Assembly (NCBI GenBank): GCA_021405325.1
Contig: QWII01000036.1
Span: 1-64,000 of the forward strand
Reading direction: 5' to 3'
From: Caldilinea sp. CFX5
Lineage (GTDB): Bacteria; Chloroflexota; Anaerolineae; Caldilineales; Caldilineaceae
Length of the DNA: 64,000 nt
Shown here: positions 42,191 through 50,291 of the stretch, one piece after another
Layout of the letters: each line of letters opens with the position of its first letter
Position numbering within the stretch: position 1 is the first letter of the stretch
Translations under genes and position numbers: made by a program
The notes under the pieces: generated by a model
Told to the model about the DNA's origin: nothing
The model's input: only the letters and a program-made list of their open reading frames with translations
Databases searched by the model: none

Positions 42191-45100
42191 CTACCGCCCC
42201 TGCACCGCCTGTTGCACCTGCGCCAACCGCGCTGCATAGATCGGCGCCACCGGCGGCGGGACTTCATCTGCCAAGAGCGCGGCGATGGCGGTGGCCAGCG
42301 CGGCTAATTGCTGGTAGGGCGAACCGGGGGCTTCATTTTCGCCATAGACAGCGGCGGCATTGATAAGCTTGGCTGCCACCGCCTGACGTTGCCCGTCGGC
42401 CAGCGCGGCCAAGGCCAGCGCCACCAGTTCATCGGCCGCTTCCGCCAGCGCATTCTGCTGCCCGCCTTGGAGCATAGCCGCCTGTTCGGCCGGGCTGGCG
42501 CGGGCAAAGGCGTCAATGGCCTGGCGCAGGGCCGCCTGTTCGGTTGGCGGCAGCTCGGCCAGTTGGGCGGTGAGCGCGGCGATCACCGCTTGCGGGTCGA
42601 AGGCTGGCGTGGCGTCAGAGGGGGCCGCGGACGTTGACGGCGCGGCCTGGCGCCGACGCAGCTCCTCTAACACCTGCCGATCCGCTGCCAGATCAGCCAG
42701 CCCCCAGCGTTCATCCAGCGCCACCACCGCTTCCAGCGCCGCCACCGCTTCGGCCAACCGCCCGGCTTGGGCCAATTCCCCGCCGTGGTTATACAAGAGA
42801 ATGCTCAACTGTTCCTGCGCCTGGCGGTCATCAGGTTGGGCACGCAAGGCGGCGATCTGTTGGGCGCGGGTGGGGGCCGGTGTGGCGTTAGCGCCAGCGC
42901 CAGATTGATCCAGCGAAGCCAACATGGCGCGCACCTGGTTGGCTTCAGGCATGCCCAACTGGGCAAAGATCGCCAGTCCGGCTTCATAGCGTTGACGGGC
43001 GGACGTCCGATCACCGCGCGCCTGTGCAATTTGACCAAGTTTGACCATATCAAAGGCTGCACCAGATGGATCGCCTATCTGTTGTGAGAGACGCAATCCT
43101 TCTGCGACCAAAGCTTCCGCTTCTTCCCATTCTTCACGTGCCATATGTAAGTTTGCCATCTGACTTAAAGTGGCGCTGCGGCCTTGGAGGTCGCCCAGCT
43201 TCGCTTGGATGGCGAGGCTCTCTTGGTAGAGCGCCAGCGCCTGGTCGTAGTCGCCCCGCGTGCGGTAGACGTTGGCGAGTGCGTGGAGGGTGGCGCTGCG
43301 GCCTTTGATGTCGCCCAGCTTGTCGTCAAGGGCGAGGCTCTCTTGGTAGAGCGCCAGCGCCTGGTCGTAGTCGCCCCGCGTGACGTAGACGTTGGCGAGG
43401 GCGTGGAGGGTGGCGCTGCGGCCTTGGAGGTCGCCCAGCTTCTCTTGGATGGCGAGGCTCTCTTGGTAGAGCGCCAGCGCCTGGTCGTAGTCGCCCCGCA
43501 TGACGTAGACGTTGGCGAGTGTAGCGATATTGACGGATTTTTCACCCTCATCGGCTGGATGTGTGTTCACTGCAATACAACGATTTAGTATTGCGATTGC
43601 TTCGTCAAGCTCGCCGGCAACGATGTTTAATTCAGCTTTCGCTTGCCAGAGCCGCGAAAGACGACGGTTGTCCTTTTGTTGGCTGGCGACCTGTTCACCA
43701 AGCGTCAACATCGTCATCGATTCTTGCATTTGGCCAAATTGGCGGAGTAACACGGCCAGCCGCCAACAGTAAGCGGCTTGCTCTTCGCTTGTTTGTTGTG
43801 GAGCCAGCGCGGTCAACTCGGTGAGCCACTGCTGGGCCAGTTGCGCCAGCGCCACCTCACTGCCGGTCTTGCCATAGAGGCGGTTTACCAACCAATCAGC
43901 GTAGGTCAGATAGGCGGGCAAGAGGGCAGCAGCGCTGGGGTCGAGCCGGGCGCGCAAGGTGCGGCCAATCACCGGCTCCAGTCGCCAGGTAGCAGTGCTC
44001 TCATCGGCAAAGGCGCCATCGGCACGCAGCAGGCTACGCCGGACAAACTCGGCCAGGTGGCGGCGGGCCTCGACAAGCTCGGCCTCCGCAAACTTGGCTT
44101 CAGCAGGCTCAGCTTCGACAGGCTCGGCTGCGACAGGCTCAGCCGCCGCCGGCGGGAGGGCGCGCCAGAGGAGGTGGGCGCCTTCGACAAAGAAGGGGGC
44201 GGGGAAACGGCTCAAGGCGATCAGGCGGCGTTGCTGGTCGCCGCTCAGGTGGCGGAAGCTGCGTTGGAAGGCCACGGCAAAGCTCACATGGTGGCTGGCC
44301 TGGCCGGGTTGGCGGGCCGCCGCCAGTTCGGCGTCCCACTGGGCCAAAAAGGTTGGCGGCGCCACTTCGTCGCTCACATCAAACTCGCCGGCCAGCAGGG
44401 CAATGGCCAGCGGGTGCCCCTCGGTGCTGCGCGCCACCGCCAGCGCCAGCGCTTCATGCGCGGTCGGCTGCGCTTTGGCGCGCACACTGTTCTGCACAAA
44501 GATCGCCGCACCGGTCGCCGGTGTCACCCCCGCCAGCGCGCCACCAGGCGGAAAGACAAACTCCCCCGCCAACCCCGCCGGCTGCCGCCGACTGGTCAAC
44601 AATAACATCACCCCACCCCGCGCCAGCGTCGCCACCAGGCGGTGTAGACGGGTCGCGTAGTCGCGTAGTCGTGTGGTCGTTTGGTCGTCTGGTCGCGTTG
44701 TCGCCTGCCGCGTGTCTCTTGGCTCGTGGCTCCCTGTCGCCTTGTCTTCTTGTCGCTCTTCAAGCTCTTCCAATACGCTCTCATAATTGTCGATCAACAC
44801 CAACGTCTGGCGGGCGGTGGCTTCGGCCAGCAGCGTTTCGACCTGGCGTTCGGCGGGCTGGTCGGCCAGGGCTGCGGCGGTGGCGTCGCCCAGGAGCCGG
44901 CGCAGCAACTCGTTGACAAAGCTTTCGGGGTGAAGGGAGGGCAGGTCGGCCAGGGTGGCGCCGATCACGCCGCCGGGCCAGCGCCAGCCAAAGCGGCGGG
45001 CAAAGGCGCCGCTCAACGCGCTCTTGCCAATGCCGCCGGTGCCCACCACCGTCACCACCTTGTGGCCGGTCGGGTTTTGGTGGCCGGCAAAGGCGGCGGC

Positions 45101-46198
45101 CAGCGCCTGTTGTTCCGCCTCGCGGCCCAGAAAGGTGGTCGTCAGCAGCGGCGCCGGCAGGTTGATCGACCCTAGGCTGGTCAAGCCGGACACCTGGGCC
45201 GGACCGGCGGTCAGCGGCAACGGCTGGTCGCCGCCGGGGGCCACATAGCCCACGGGCAGCCCCACCGCATAGGGGTGGTCGACCAGCGCCAGCCGCGCCT
45301 GGCGCAACGCCTCGCCCAGCCCATAGCCGGCCAACAAAAAGTCATAGAGGGTGGCGGCCAGTTCATCACTCAACGGGTCGGGAAAATCGCCCTGCATCCC
45401 CACCGCCGCCGGCACCCCCGCCAACACCAGGCTGCGCGCCAGGTCGGCATCGAGCGCACTGGCCGCCGTGCGACAGGCGCTCATCACCGCCAGCCGCAAG
45501 ACCCCCGGCGGCGGCAGTTGCAGCAGTTGGTCGCTGCGCAGCGGCTCGGCTCGGCCCGTCTCATCTTCCAACTGCAAAATGGCCTGTGGCCCGGCCGTGG
45601 TCTGGATCACGTTGCCATGACAACTGAGGTGGAGGATGGCCGGCCCCTGGCGCAGGGCGCGCTGCAAGTGGCCGCGCGTGGGTGGGATGCGCCGGGCGCT
45701 CACGGCGTTCTCGCTCTGGCGCAGCCGGTGGGTCATGGCGCTCAGTTCGGTCTCAATGGTCAGCTTGTAGCCGGTGCGTGGGTTGCCCTGGTCATCGACC
45801 AGCGGGTCGGCGGCCAGCGCCACCAGGTTGAGCGGGCCGCTTCTGGCCGGTGGCGCCGGGCGGGCCGTGGGCAAAAGGCGCAAAAAGCTATATTGGGTAG
45901 CCAGAAAGGTGCGGTCGGGCGTGGCGGCATATTCCCAAGCCAGCGCCGCACAGGCCGCATCGGTGGTCAGGTAGAGTGCGCCGTCGGCGTCGGCCTGGAG
46001 CCGGTCGAGCAGCGCTGGACCACCGAGCGCGGCCAGCAATTGGCGCCCCAGACCATAGGGGTCATAGCGAAAAGGATTGGCGTCCGGCGTGATGCGCGGC
46101 AGCGCGGCCAGCGGCGTGGGCGCGCCCAAGATCTGCTCACCACAGCGGGCAACCACACACTGATCAGCATCAACCGTCAGGGAAAGATGTAAGGTCAT
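42191..46198 (-). CDS. CHAT protease-domain / NB-ARC NTPase / TPR repeat protein
   Basis: A 1335-residue protein with three parts. (1) An N-terminal CHAT (caspase-like) domain, about residues 100-330, with the catalytic pair His194 (ILHLSCHGN) and Cys242 (AVMSACRTAA). (2) A STAND-type NTPase, about 350-680, with P-loop GTGGIGKSAL (386-395), Walker B TLVLIDNYES and sensor LLLTSRR. (3) C-terminal TPRs, including three nearly identical 40-residue units at 891-1010, then a tail of Ala-rich helices. Such proteins are known or predicted triggered proteases, some in antiphage immunity. Two low-complexity stretches (residues 482-513 and 684-711) are encoded by word-repeat DNA. The two small genes downstream on the same strand may be partners. 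Confidence 0.9.
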   Translation of the reverse strand: MTLHLSLTVDADQCVVARCGEQILGAPTPLAALPRITPDANPFRYDPYGLGRQLLAALGGPALLDRLQADADGALYLTTDAACAALAWEYAATPDRTFLATQYSFLRLLPTARPAPPARSGPLNLVALAADPLVDDQGNPRTGYKLTIETELSAMTHRLRQSENAVSARRIPPTRGHLQRALRQGPAILHLSCHGNVIQTTAGPQAILQLEDETGRAEPLRSDQLLQLPPPGVLRLAVMSACRTAASALDADLARSLVLAGVPAAVGMQGDFPDPLSDELAATLYDFLLAGYGLGEALRQARLALVDHPYAVGLPVGYVAPGGDQPLPLTAGPAQVSGLTSLGSINLPAPLLTTTFLGREAEQQALAAAFAGHQNPTGHKVVTVVGTGGIGKSALSGAFARRFGWRWPGGVIGATLADLPSLHPESFVNELLRRLLGDATAAALADQPAERQVETLLAEATARQTLVLIDNYESVLEELEERQEDKATGSHEPRDTRQATTRPDDQTTTRLRDYATRLHRLVATLARGGVMLLLTSRRQPAGLAGEFVFPPGGALAGVTPATGAAIFVQNSVRAKAQPTAHEALALAVARSTEGHPLAIALLAGEFDVSDEVAPPTFLAQWDAELAAARQPGQASHHVSFAVAFQRSFRHLSGDQQRRLIALSRFPAPFFVEGAHLLWRALPPAAAEPVAAEPVEAEPAEAKFAEAELVEARRHLAEFVRRSLLRADGAFADESTATWRLEPVIGRTLRARLDPSAAALLPAYLTYADWLVNRLYGKTGSEVALAQLAQQWLTELTALAPQQTSEEQAAYCWRLAVLLRQFGQMQESMTMLTLGEQVASQQKDNRRLSRLWQAKAELNIVAGELDEAIAILNRCIAVNTHPADEGEKSVNIATLANVYVMRGDYDQALALYQESLAIQEKLGDLQGRSATLHALANVYVTRGDYDQALALYQESLALDDKLGDIKGRSATLHALANVYRTRGDYDQALALYQESLAIQAKLGDLQGRSATLSQMANLHMAREEWEEAEALVAEGLRLSQQIGDPSGAAFDMVKLGQIAQARGDRTSARQRYEAGLAIFAQLGMPEANQVRAMLASLDQSGAGANATPAPTRAQQIAALRAQPDDRQAQEQLSILLYNHGGELAQAGRLAEAVAALEAVVALDERWGLADLAADRQVLEELRRRQAAPSTSAAPSDATPAFDPQAVIAALTAQLAELPPTEQAALRQAIDAFARASPAEQAAMLQGGQQNALAEAADELVALALAALADGQRQAVAAKLINAAAVYGENEAPGSPYQQLAALATAIAALLADEVPPPVAPIYAARLAQVQQAVQGR
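43169..43528 (-). repeat. three near-identical 120-bp units encoding TPRs
   Basis: Residues 891-1010 of the CHAT protein repeat with an exact 40-residue period (ANVY..RGDYDQALALYQES). The DNA units are nearly identical, so the array expanded recently or is homogenised by recombination. This is the part most likely to vary between strains. Confidence 0.9.
44066..44149 (-). repeat. in-frame word repeat (CGACAGGCTC-type) inside the CHAT gene
   Basis: Words like TTCGACAGGCTCGGC and CGACAAGCTCGG repeat across this stretch and encode an Ala/Glu/Pro-rich linker (AEPVEAEPAEAK) at residues 684-711, between the NTPase and the helical part. Confidence 0.8.
44660..44755 (-). repeat. in-frame word repeat (GTAGTCG/GGTCGTTTGGTCG-type) inside the CHAT gene
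   Basis: The DNA consists of short words such as CGCGTAGTCG, GGTCGTTTGGTCG and CGCCTTGTC. It codes for a polar, Thr/Arg/Asp-rich insert (residues about 482-513) between the Walker B and sensor region of the NTPase. The same words make up the intergenic palindrome at 31665-31789. Confidence 0.8.
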
Positions 46199-46442
46199 AA
46201 GCTCCTCAGGGGTTCTTCAACCGGCGTTGACGCTTGGCGCTGTGTTTAACCGGCGTTCATCCACTGGTAAATTTGCTCACCCTTATTGTAGGGGGAAGCA
46301 CGCCGATTTGTCAATGTCAGCGCCACGCCGCCAGGGGTTCCAAATTTGGAATGGCTGCAACCAGGCTAACCAACTTGACAGTGGCCATGGCTCACACTAG
46401 AATTAACCCAGCTTGCGATTTGGTTGCTACCAGGAGAACGCA

Positions 46443-47030
46443 ATGAACGATGGGACAATAATTGCTGCTGTCTGTCCCGATGCTGCTTTTGAACAAGTGA
46501 GCGCCAGTCAACTGGTCAACGAACTCAACCGGTTGGGCGTTTACTTCCTGCAAGGCGAAACTGCACCACTGCTACCAGCGGCAATGACGCCGGCTAGCCT
46601 TGTCATGCAGTTAGCCACCAGCGAGGAAGCGCGCCTGCGCCTGGCGTTGATACCCTTGTTGTTGCGACATCCACTGCTGGCAGCGGATGTCGGTCGGCTG
46701 GTTGCCCAGTTGCCACTGTCGGCGCAAGTGGTGCTAAAATGCTATTATACGGCGGCCCACCTGTTGCAACAGAAGTATTGTGTACGTCTACAAGCCCTCT
46801 TCGGTGATATGCAACGGTTGCCCGATCTCTTTACAGGTGACTTAGAACTACCCACGTTCACCCATCCTGAGCAAGGGTTACAGTGGTTGGCGGAACGGCA
46901 GCGCACCTTAAGTGGTCGCGCTATCAATTGGTTGGGAACGTATGAACATGGCGCACAACGCCTCTTAACTCACTATGAGCGCAGACAATCATGGCGGAGA
47001 TCGCAGTCAGTCAAATCATTGCCTTATTAA
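46443..47030 (+). CDS. hypothetical protein linked to a nucleotidyltransferase
   Basis: A 195-residue protein with no recognised domain. The ATG at 46443 has AGGAG upstream. It is largely helical (long Leu/Ala/Gln runs). It overlaps by 40 bp a truncated nucleotidyltransferase frame, suggesting a two-gene unit of the kind seen with MNT-type toxin-antitoxin pairs, but I cannot confirm the family. Confidence 0.6.
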   Translation: MNDGTIIAAVCPDAAFEQVSASQLVNELNRLGVYFLQGETAPLLPAAMTPASLVMQLATSEEARLRLALIPLLLRHPLLAADVGRLVAQLPLSAQVVLKCYYTAAHLLQQKYCVRLQALFGDMQRLPDLFTGDLELPTFTHPEQGLQWLAERQRTLSGRAINWLGTYEHGAQRLLTHYERRQSWRRSQSVKSLPY

Positions 47031-47188
47031 CCGAAGTCGGTCAACGGCATCAACAACCTGCCACCTTGCTCCTCTTAGGTGGTGGTGCACTTCGCTTGCT
47101 TGGTAGTCCCCGGCCCACCTTGGATATTGACTATGTCGGCCACGATTTGCACAAGGACACATTACTAGATGTTCGCAATCAGCTTTGA
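46991..47188 (+). pseudogene. truncated nucleotidyltransferase (AbiEii/DUF6036-like N-terminus)
   Basis: A frame of 65 codons whose middle, LLLLGGGALRLLGSPRPTLDIDYVG, matches the start of polymerase-beta-fold nucleotidyltransferases (GG motif, then TxDID metal site). Family members are usually about 170-250 residues, so this one stops before its C-terminal part. The stop at 47186-47188 is followed 32 bp later by the next gene. Either a decayed gene or a minimal form. The upstream partner overlaps it by 40 bp. Confidence 0.55.
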
Positions 47189-47220
47189 TCAAAACCAATT
47201 CTCACAAAGGAGAGAGTCCC

Positions 47221-48573
47221 ATGTATAGCTCATTACTCGCCCAACGCGCCGCCGAAGGGCGCCCTATTCGTGTCGGCATTATCGGCACGGGCAAATTTGG
47301 CGGCGGTGTCGTGGCCCAGTTATCCCAGATGCGCGGCATGGAAGTGGCGGTGATCGCCGAATTGAGCGTCGAGCGCGCCCGTCATGCCTACACCGTGGCC
47401 GGTCGGCTGCCGGCGGAGGCGTTGCGCGTCGCCAACAACCTGGCCGAGTTGCAGGATGTCATCCGCAGCGGCAAACGGGCGATTGTGCAGGATGGCCTGT
47501 TGGTGACCCAATGTGATCTGGTCGATGTGGTGGTCGAAGCGACCGGTATCCCGGAGGTGGGGGCGCGCATGGCCTATGAGGCGATCCTCAACCGCAAACA
47601 TGTGATCATGGTCAATGTCGAGGCGGACATTACGGTCGGCGGCATCTTGCGGCGCATGGCCGATAGCGCCGGGGTGGTCTACACGATGGTCGATGGCGAC
47701 CAACCGGGCTGCACCATGAACATGGTCGATTGGGCGCGTTCGTTGGGCTTTGAAATTGTGGCGGCGGGACGCGGCACCATTCTCTACCCCGATGACCCGC
47801 AAGGAACGCCCGACAGCGTCCCCCAACGCTTTGGCTTTAGCCAGGAACTGATCGACCGGCGCACCATCAACTTCAAAATGTTCAACTCGTTTCGCGATGG
47901 CACCAAAGCCAATGTAGAGATGACCGCCCTCGCCAATGCCGCCGGTCTCGTCCCCGATGTGCGCGGGATGCACGAGCCGGCGGTCAACATTGAGGACATT
48001 GCCCGGGTCTTTAGCTTGAAAGAGGAAGGCGGCTTGCTCAGTCGCCACGGTGTGGTCGAATTGGCGAACAGTGTTGCGCCCGATGGCAAAAGTCTGCTGC
48101 CCAATGCGCTCAAGATGGGCGTCTTCTGTGTCATCCGCACCGACCACCCCTTTATCCAGGAAGATCTGCGCACCTACTACCTGGCCCCCGGCGGCAACGG
48201 TAACAACTACGTGCTTTGGCGGCCCTATCATCTGGTGGCGGTGGAAGCGCCGATCTCGATCATGAACGCCGTCTTCTACGGCCAGACCACCGGCGCCTGT
48301 TTGCCCACACCCACAGCGGAGTGCGTCACCGTCGCCAAGCGCCATTTGGAAGAGGGCGAGTTGCTCGATGGTGGCGGCGGCTATACGGTCTTGGGTCATT
48401 GTGAAAAGGCGACCGTCGCCAAAGCGGAACGCTTGCTGCCGCTCGGTCTCTGCCAGGGCGCCAAACTCAAGCAGGATATCGCCGCCGGTCAAGCCATCAC
48501 CTATGACATGGTCGCGTTGCCGACCGACTCCTTTATCTGGAAGCTGCGCCAGATGCAGGACGCAACAGCATAG
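47221..48573 (+). CDS. SAF-domain NAD(P)-binding oxidoreductase (homoserine-dehydrogenase-like N-terminus)
   Basis: A 450-residue protein. The ATG at 47221 is preceded by AAAGGAGAG. The N-terminal Rossmann domain (RVGIIGTGKFGGGVVAQL) resembles homoserine dehydrogenase and Gfo/Idh/MocA enzymes, and the C-terminal region (about 390-445, CQGAKLKQDIAAGQAITYDMV) is a SAF domain. Proteins of this plan are annotated as putative sugar-acid or polyol catabolic dehydrogenases. The substrate is unknown. It is monocistronic by position. Confidence 0.85.
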   Translation: MYSSLLAQRAAEGRPIRVGIIGTGKFGGGVVAQLSQMRGMEVAVIAELSVERARHAYTVAGRLPAEALRVANNLAELQDVIRSGKRAIVQDGLLVTQCDLVDVVVEATGIPEVGARMAYEAILNRKHVIMVNVEADITVGGILRRMADSAGVVYTMVDGDQPGCTMNMVDWARSLGFEIVAAGRGTILYPDDPQGTPDSVPQRFGFSQELIDRRTINFKMFNSFRDGTKANVEMTALANAAGLVPDVRGMHEPAVNIEDIARVFSLKEEGGLLSRHGVVELANSVAPDGKSLLPNALKMGVFCVIRTDHPFIQEDLRTYYLAPGGNGNNYVLWRPYHLVAVEAPISIMNAVFYGQTTGACLPTPTAECVTVAKRHLEEGELLDGGGGYTVLGHCEKATVAKAERLLPLGLCQGAKLKQDIAAGQAITYDMVALPTDSFIWKLRQMQDATA

Positions 48574-48609
48574 GGTTGGTTCAAGGCAGGATCGGTTGTG
48601 TGCTTGCCC

Positions 48610-48687
48610 ATATCACAGCGAATCATTGGGATTAGCGAATCACGCCAGGAAAAAAAGATTCGCTAATCCAACGATTCGCTGTGATAT
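48610..48687. repeat. near-perfect 30-bp inverted repeat
   Basis: Arms 48610-48640 and 48658-48687 pair except for a small mismatch and one-base gap; words ATTCGCTAAT and ATCACAGCGAATC. It lies between two same-strand genes. Confidence 0.85.
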
Positions 48688-48772
48688 TCTTGACCACGCC
48701 CACCCAACCATTGCTTCTTTCACAAAACAGCTATTCGCCATATAGCTGTGCTTTGTCAAGGAGATCGATACG

Positions 48773-49015
48773 ATGTCGCGTGCCGCCGATCAACTGGCCA
48801 ATGCGTTTGTTTGCGCCAAATGTCACAGCCGTGGCGCTCATGTGGAAAAATTAGCCATGTCGGGCATCGGGCTGTCCCGTTTGTTGGAATTCCAACCCTA
48901 CCGCTACGCCTATGCTTCGTGTCACAACTGCGGCTATACCGAAGTCTATAATCTACGTGTCCTAGAGAGCAAAGATGATCTAGGGAGTTTTCTGGATCTG
49001 CTCTTTGCCGGTTAG
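48773..49015 (+). CDS. small zinc-ribbon protein
   Basis: An 80-residue protein with CxxC pairs at Cys14/Cys17 and Cys50/Cys53 (FVCAKCHSRGAHVEK, YASCHNCGYTEVY). This matches small nucleic-acid-binding zinc-ribbon proteins found singly in many bacteria. AAGGAG precedes the ATG. It converges on the dppA-like gene, with only 4 bp between stop codons. Confidence 0.8.
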   Translation: MSRAADQLANAFVCAKCHSRGAHVEKLAMSGIGLSRLLEFQPYRYAYASCHNCGYTEVYNLRVLESKDDLGSFLDLLFAG

Positions 49016-49019
49016 CGCA

Positions 49020-49814
49020 TTACCGGTAGATCACGCTGCGAATTTCTTCGCCTTCATAACGCACGGTTTGACTATCCACGCGCATGGCGCCCGGTTGCAT
49101 GGCGGCTTGATCGGCTTTGTCGGTGTGGAAGAAGCGTTTTTCAATGACATATGGCCCCGGCCAGACCAGCGGCGGGAGCGGGTTGGCGCGATGCAACTCG
49201 ACGGCGCGCTGAATATCCTGGCGAATCAGGTCACGGGCCGCGGTGGCGGCCAGCGAGATGGCGGCGCCGCGCCCCAGCCCCTCTTTGACGCTGGTGGTGA
49301 CGATGTTAGGAATCAACGCCTCGACCTCTTTGCAGGCATCCAATTCGCCACTCAGATAGATCATGGGAATGCCAAAGGCGCCGGCATAGAGCGCAAACTG
49401 GGCGATCTCGCCAATCGGCTGGCCGTTGAGTTTGATGTAATCAATGGTTTGGCTCGATTGGGTGTGATTCTGATTGCTGGTGGCGACGCCGGCCATGGCA
49501 TGTTGACCGATGATCATCACAGCATCATAGCCCGGCAGCGGGGCAAAGAGTTGGGCCACAGTGATCGGGCGGCCATGCAGTAATTTAGCCTGCGGATGCA
49601 GATCCTCAAACCAGATGCCGCCGGCGCCGTGGCCGTCACAGACCAAAATTTCTTCGACGCCGACCGCCAGCAACCCTTCCACCGCCGCATTGACCTCCGC
49701 CGTCAAGAGCCGCTTCGCCAGGTCATAATAGCGGCCATCAGGAAATGCCTGGTCGGCAAACGAGACGACACCCGCCACCCCTTCAATATCGGTCATCATA
49801 AACACCGTGCGCAT
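49020..49814 (-). CDS. dppA: M55-family D-aminopeptidase (DppA-like)
   Basis: A 264-residue metallopeptidase. Metal-ligand motifs of the family are visible: TDIEGVAGVV at the N-terminus, VCDGHGAGGIWF, and MIIGQHAMAG. DppA-type enzymes cut D-Ala-containing dipeptides and form decameric rings. The ATG at 49814 follows GAGAGGAAC. No dipeptide transporter is next to it, so scavenging of peptidoglycan peptides is inferred from the family only. The gene symbol is given by family resemblance. Confidence 0.88.
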   Translation of the reverse strand: MRTVFMMTDIEGVAGVVSFADQAFPDGRYYDLAKRLLTAEVNAAVEGLLAVGVEEILVCDGHGAGGIWFEDLHPQAKLLHGRPITVAQLFAPLPGYDAVMIIGQHAMAGVATSNQNHTQSSQTIDYIKLNGQPIGEIAQFALYAGAFGIPMIYLSGELDACKEVEALIPNIVTTSVKEGLGRGAAISLAATAARDLIRQDIQRAVELHRANPLPPLVWPGPYVIEKRFFHTDKADQAAMQPGAMRVDSQTVRYEGEEIRSVIYR

Positions 49815-50291
49815 GGTTGTTCCTCTCTGTTGTTACTTGAGCTGGGTTGTTGACAGCAGAGTTAAAGCGCCGACCGCCCTCCATGAAAAACCAATACTCG
49901 GCGCGATAACTGGAGACGCCGAAGCGCATCCCTTCGGTACCGCTGAAGTACCAACAACCCGCTTTCAAAAGCATCAATCAAGGCCATTATAACGGTGCTG
50001 GCGGGCTGTCAACAAGTGGTGATATAATCAGGTTAATCTACCTACCCATGTGTAGCAAGGTGAGGGGGCGGTGGGCGCACAACGCTACAGCGAATGACGG
50101 CGGGAACGGAGATGTCTGCTATCACAATCGTTTCCGAATCATTGGGAGAACATCTTGCATGATGCCTTGCGCTTCGTCGGTTTTTGTTGGACGACCAGGC
50201 CATCTGTTCCCGCCGTCATCCGCTGTAGTGTCTTCGCTCGATACACAAGGGTTGGGGTCAATCAACTACCTAAGCACAGATGAGGCGTTTC
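49815..50291. other. 477-bp intergenic region with an inverted repeat
   Basis: Between the divergent DppA-like and duplicated-protein genes. A 22-bp inverted repeat with one mismatch has arms 50086-50107 and 50206-50227, spanning 142 bp. No transposase-like frame lies inside it. A short minus-strand frame at 49783-49977 faintly resembles a formylglycine-generating-enzyme C-terminus and is not called. Confidence 0.5.

Noticed and set aside
47320..48492. 390-codon minus-strand frame opposite the SAF-domain oxidoreductase
   Set aside because: The plus-strand gene has conserved family motifs and a clear ribosome binding site. The opposite frame is a codon-bias shadow in GC-rich coding DNA.
49783..49977. 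Short minus-strand frame resembling the C-terminus of a formylglycine-generating enzyme (GCWYFSGTEGMRFG)
   Set aside because: Only 64 codons, overlaps the dppA-like start, and the match is a few aromatic and Gly positions. Not enough to claim a gene or pseudogene.
50086..50227. Miniature transposon (MITE) bounded by 22-bp inverted repeats
   Set aside because: No target-site duplication could be seen at the edges and no second copy exists in the window, so it is listed only as an inverted repeat inside the spacer.
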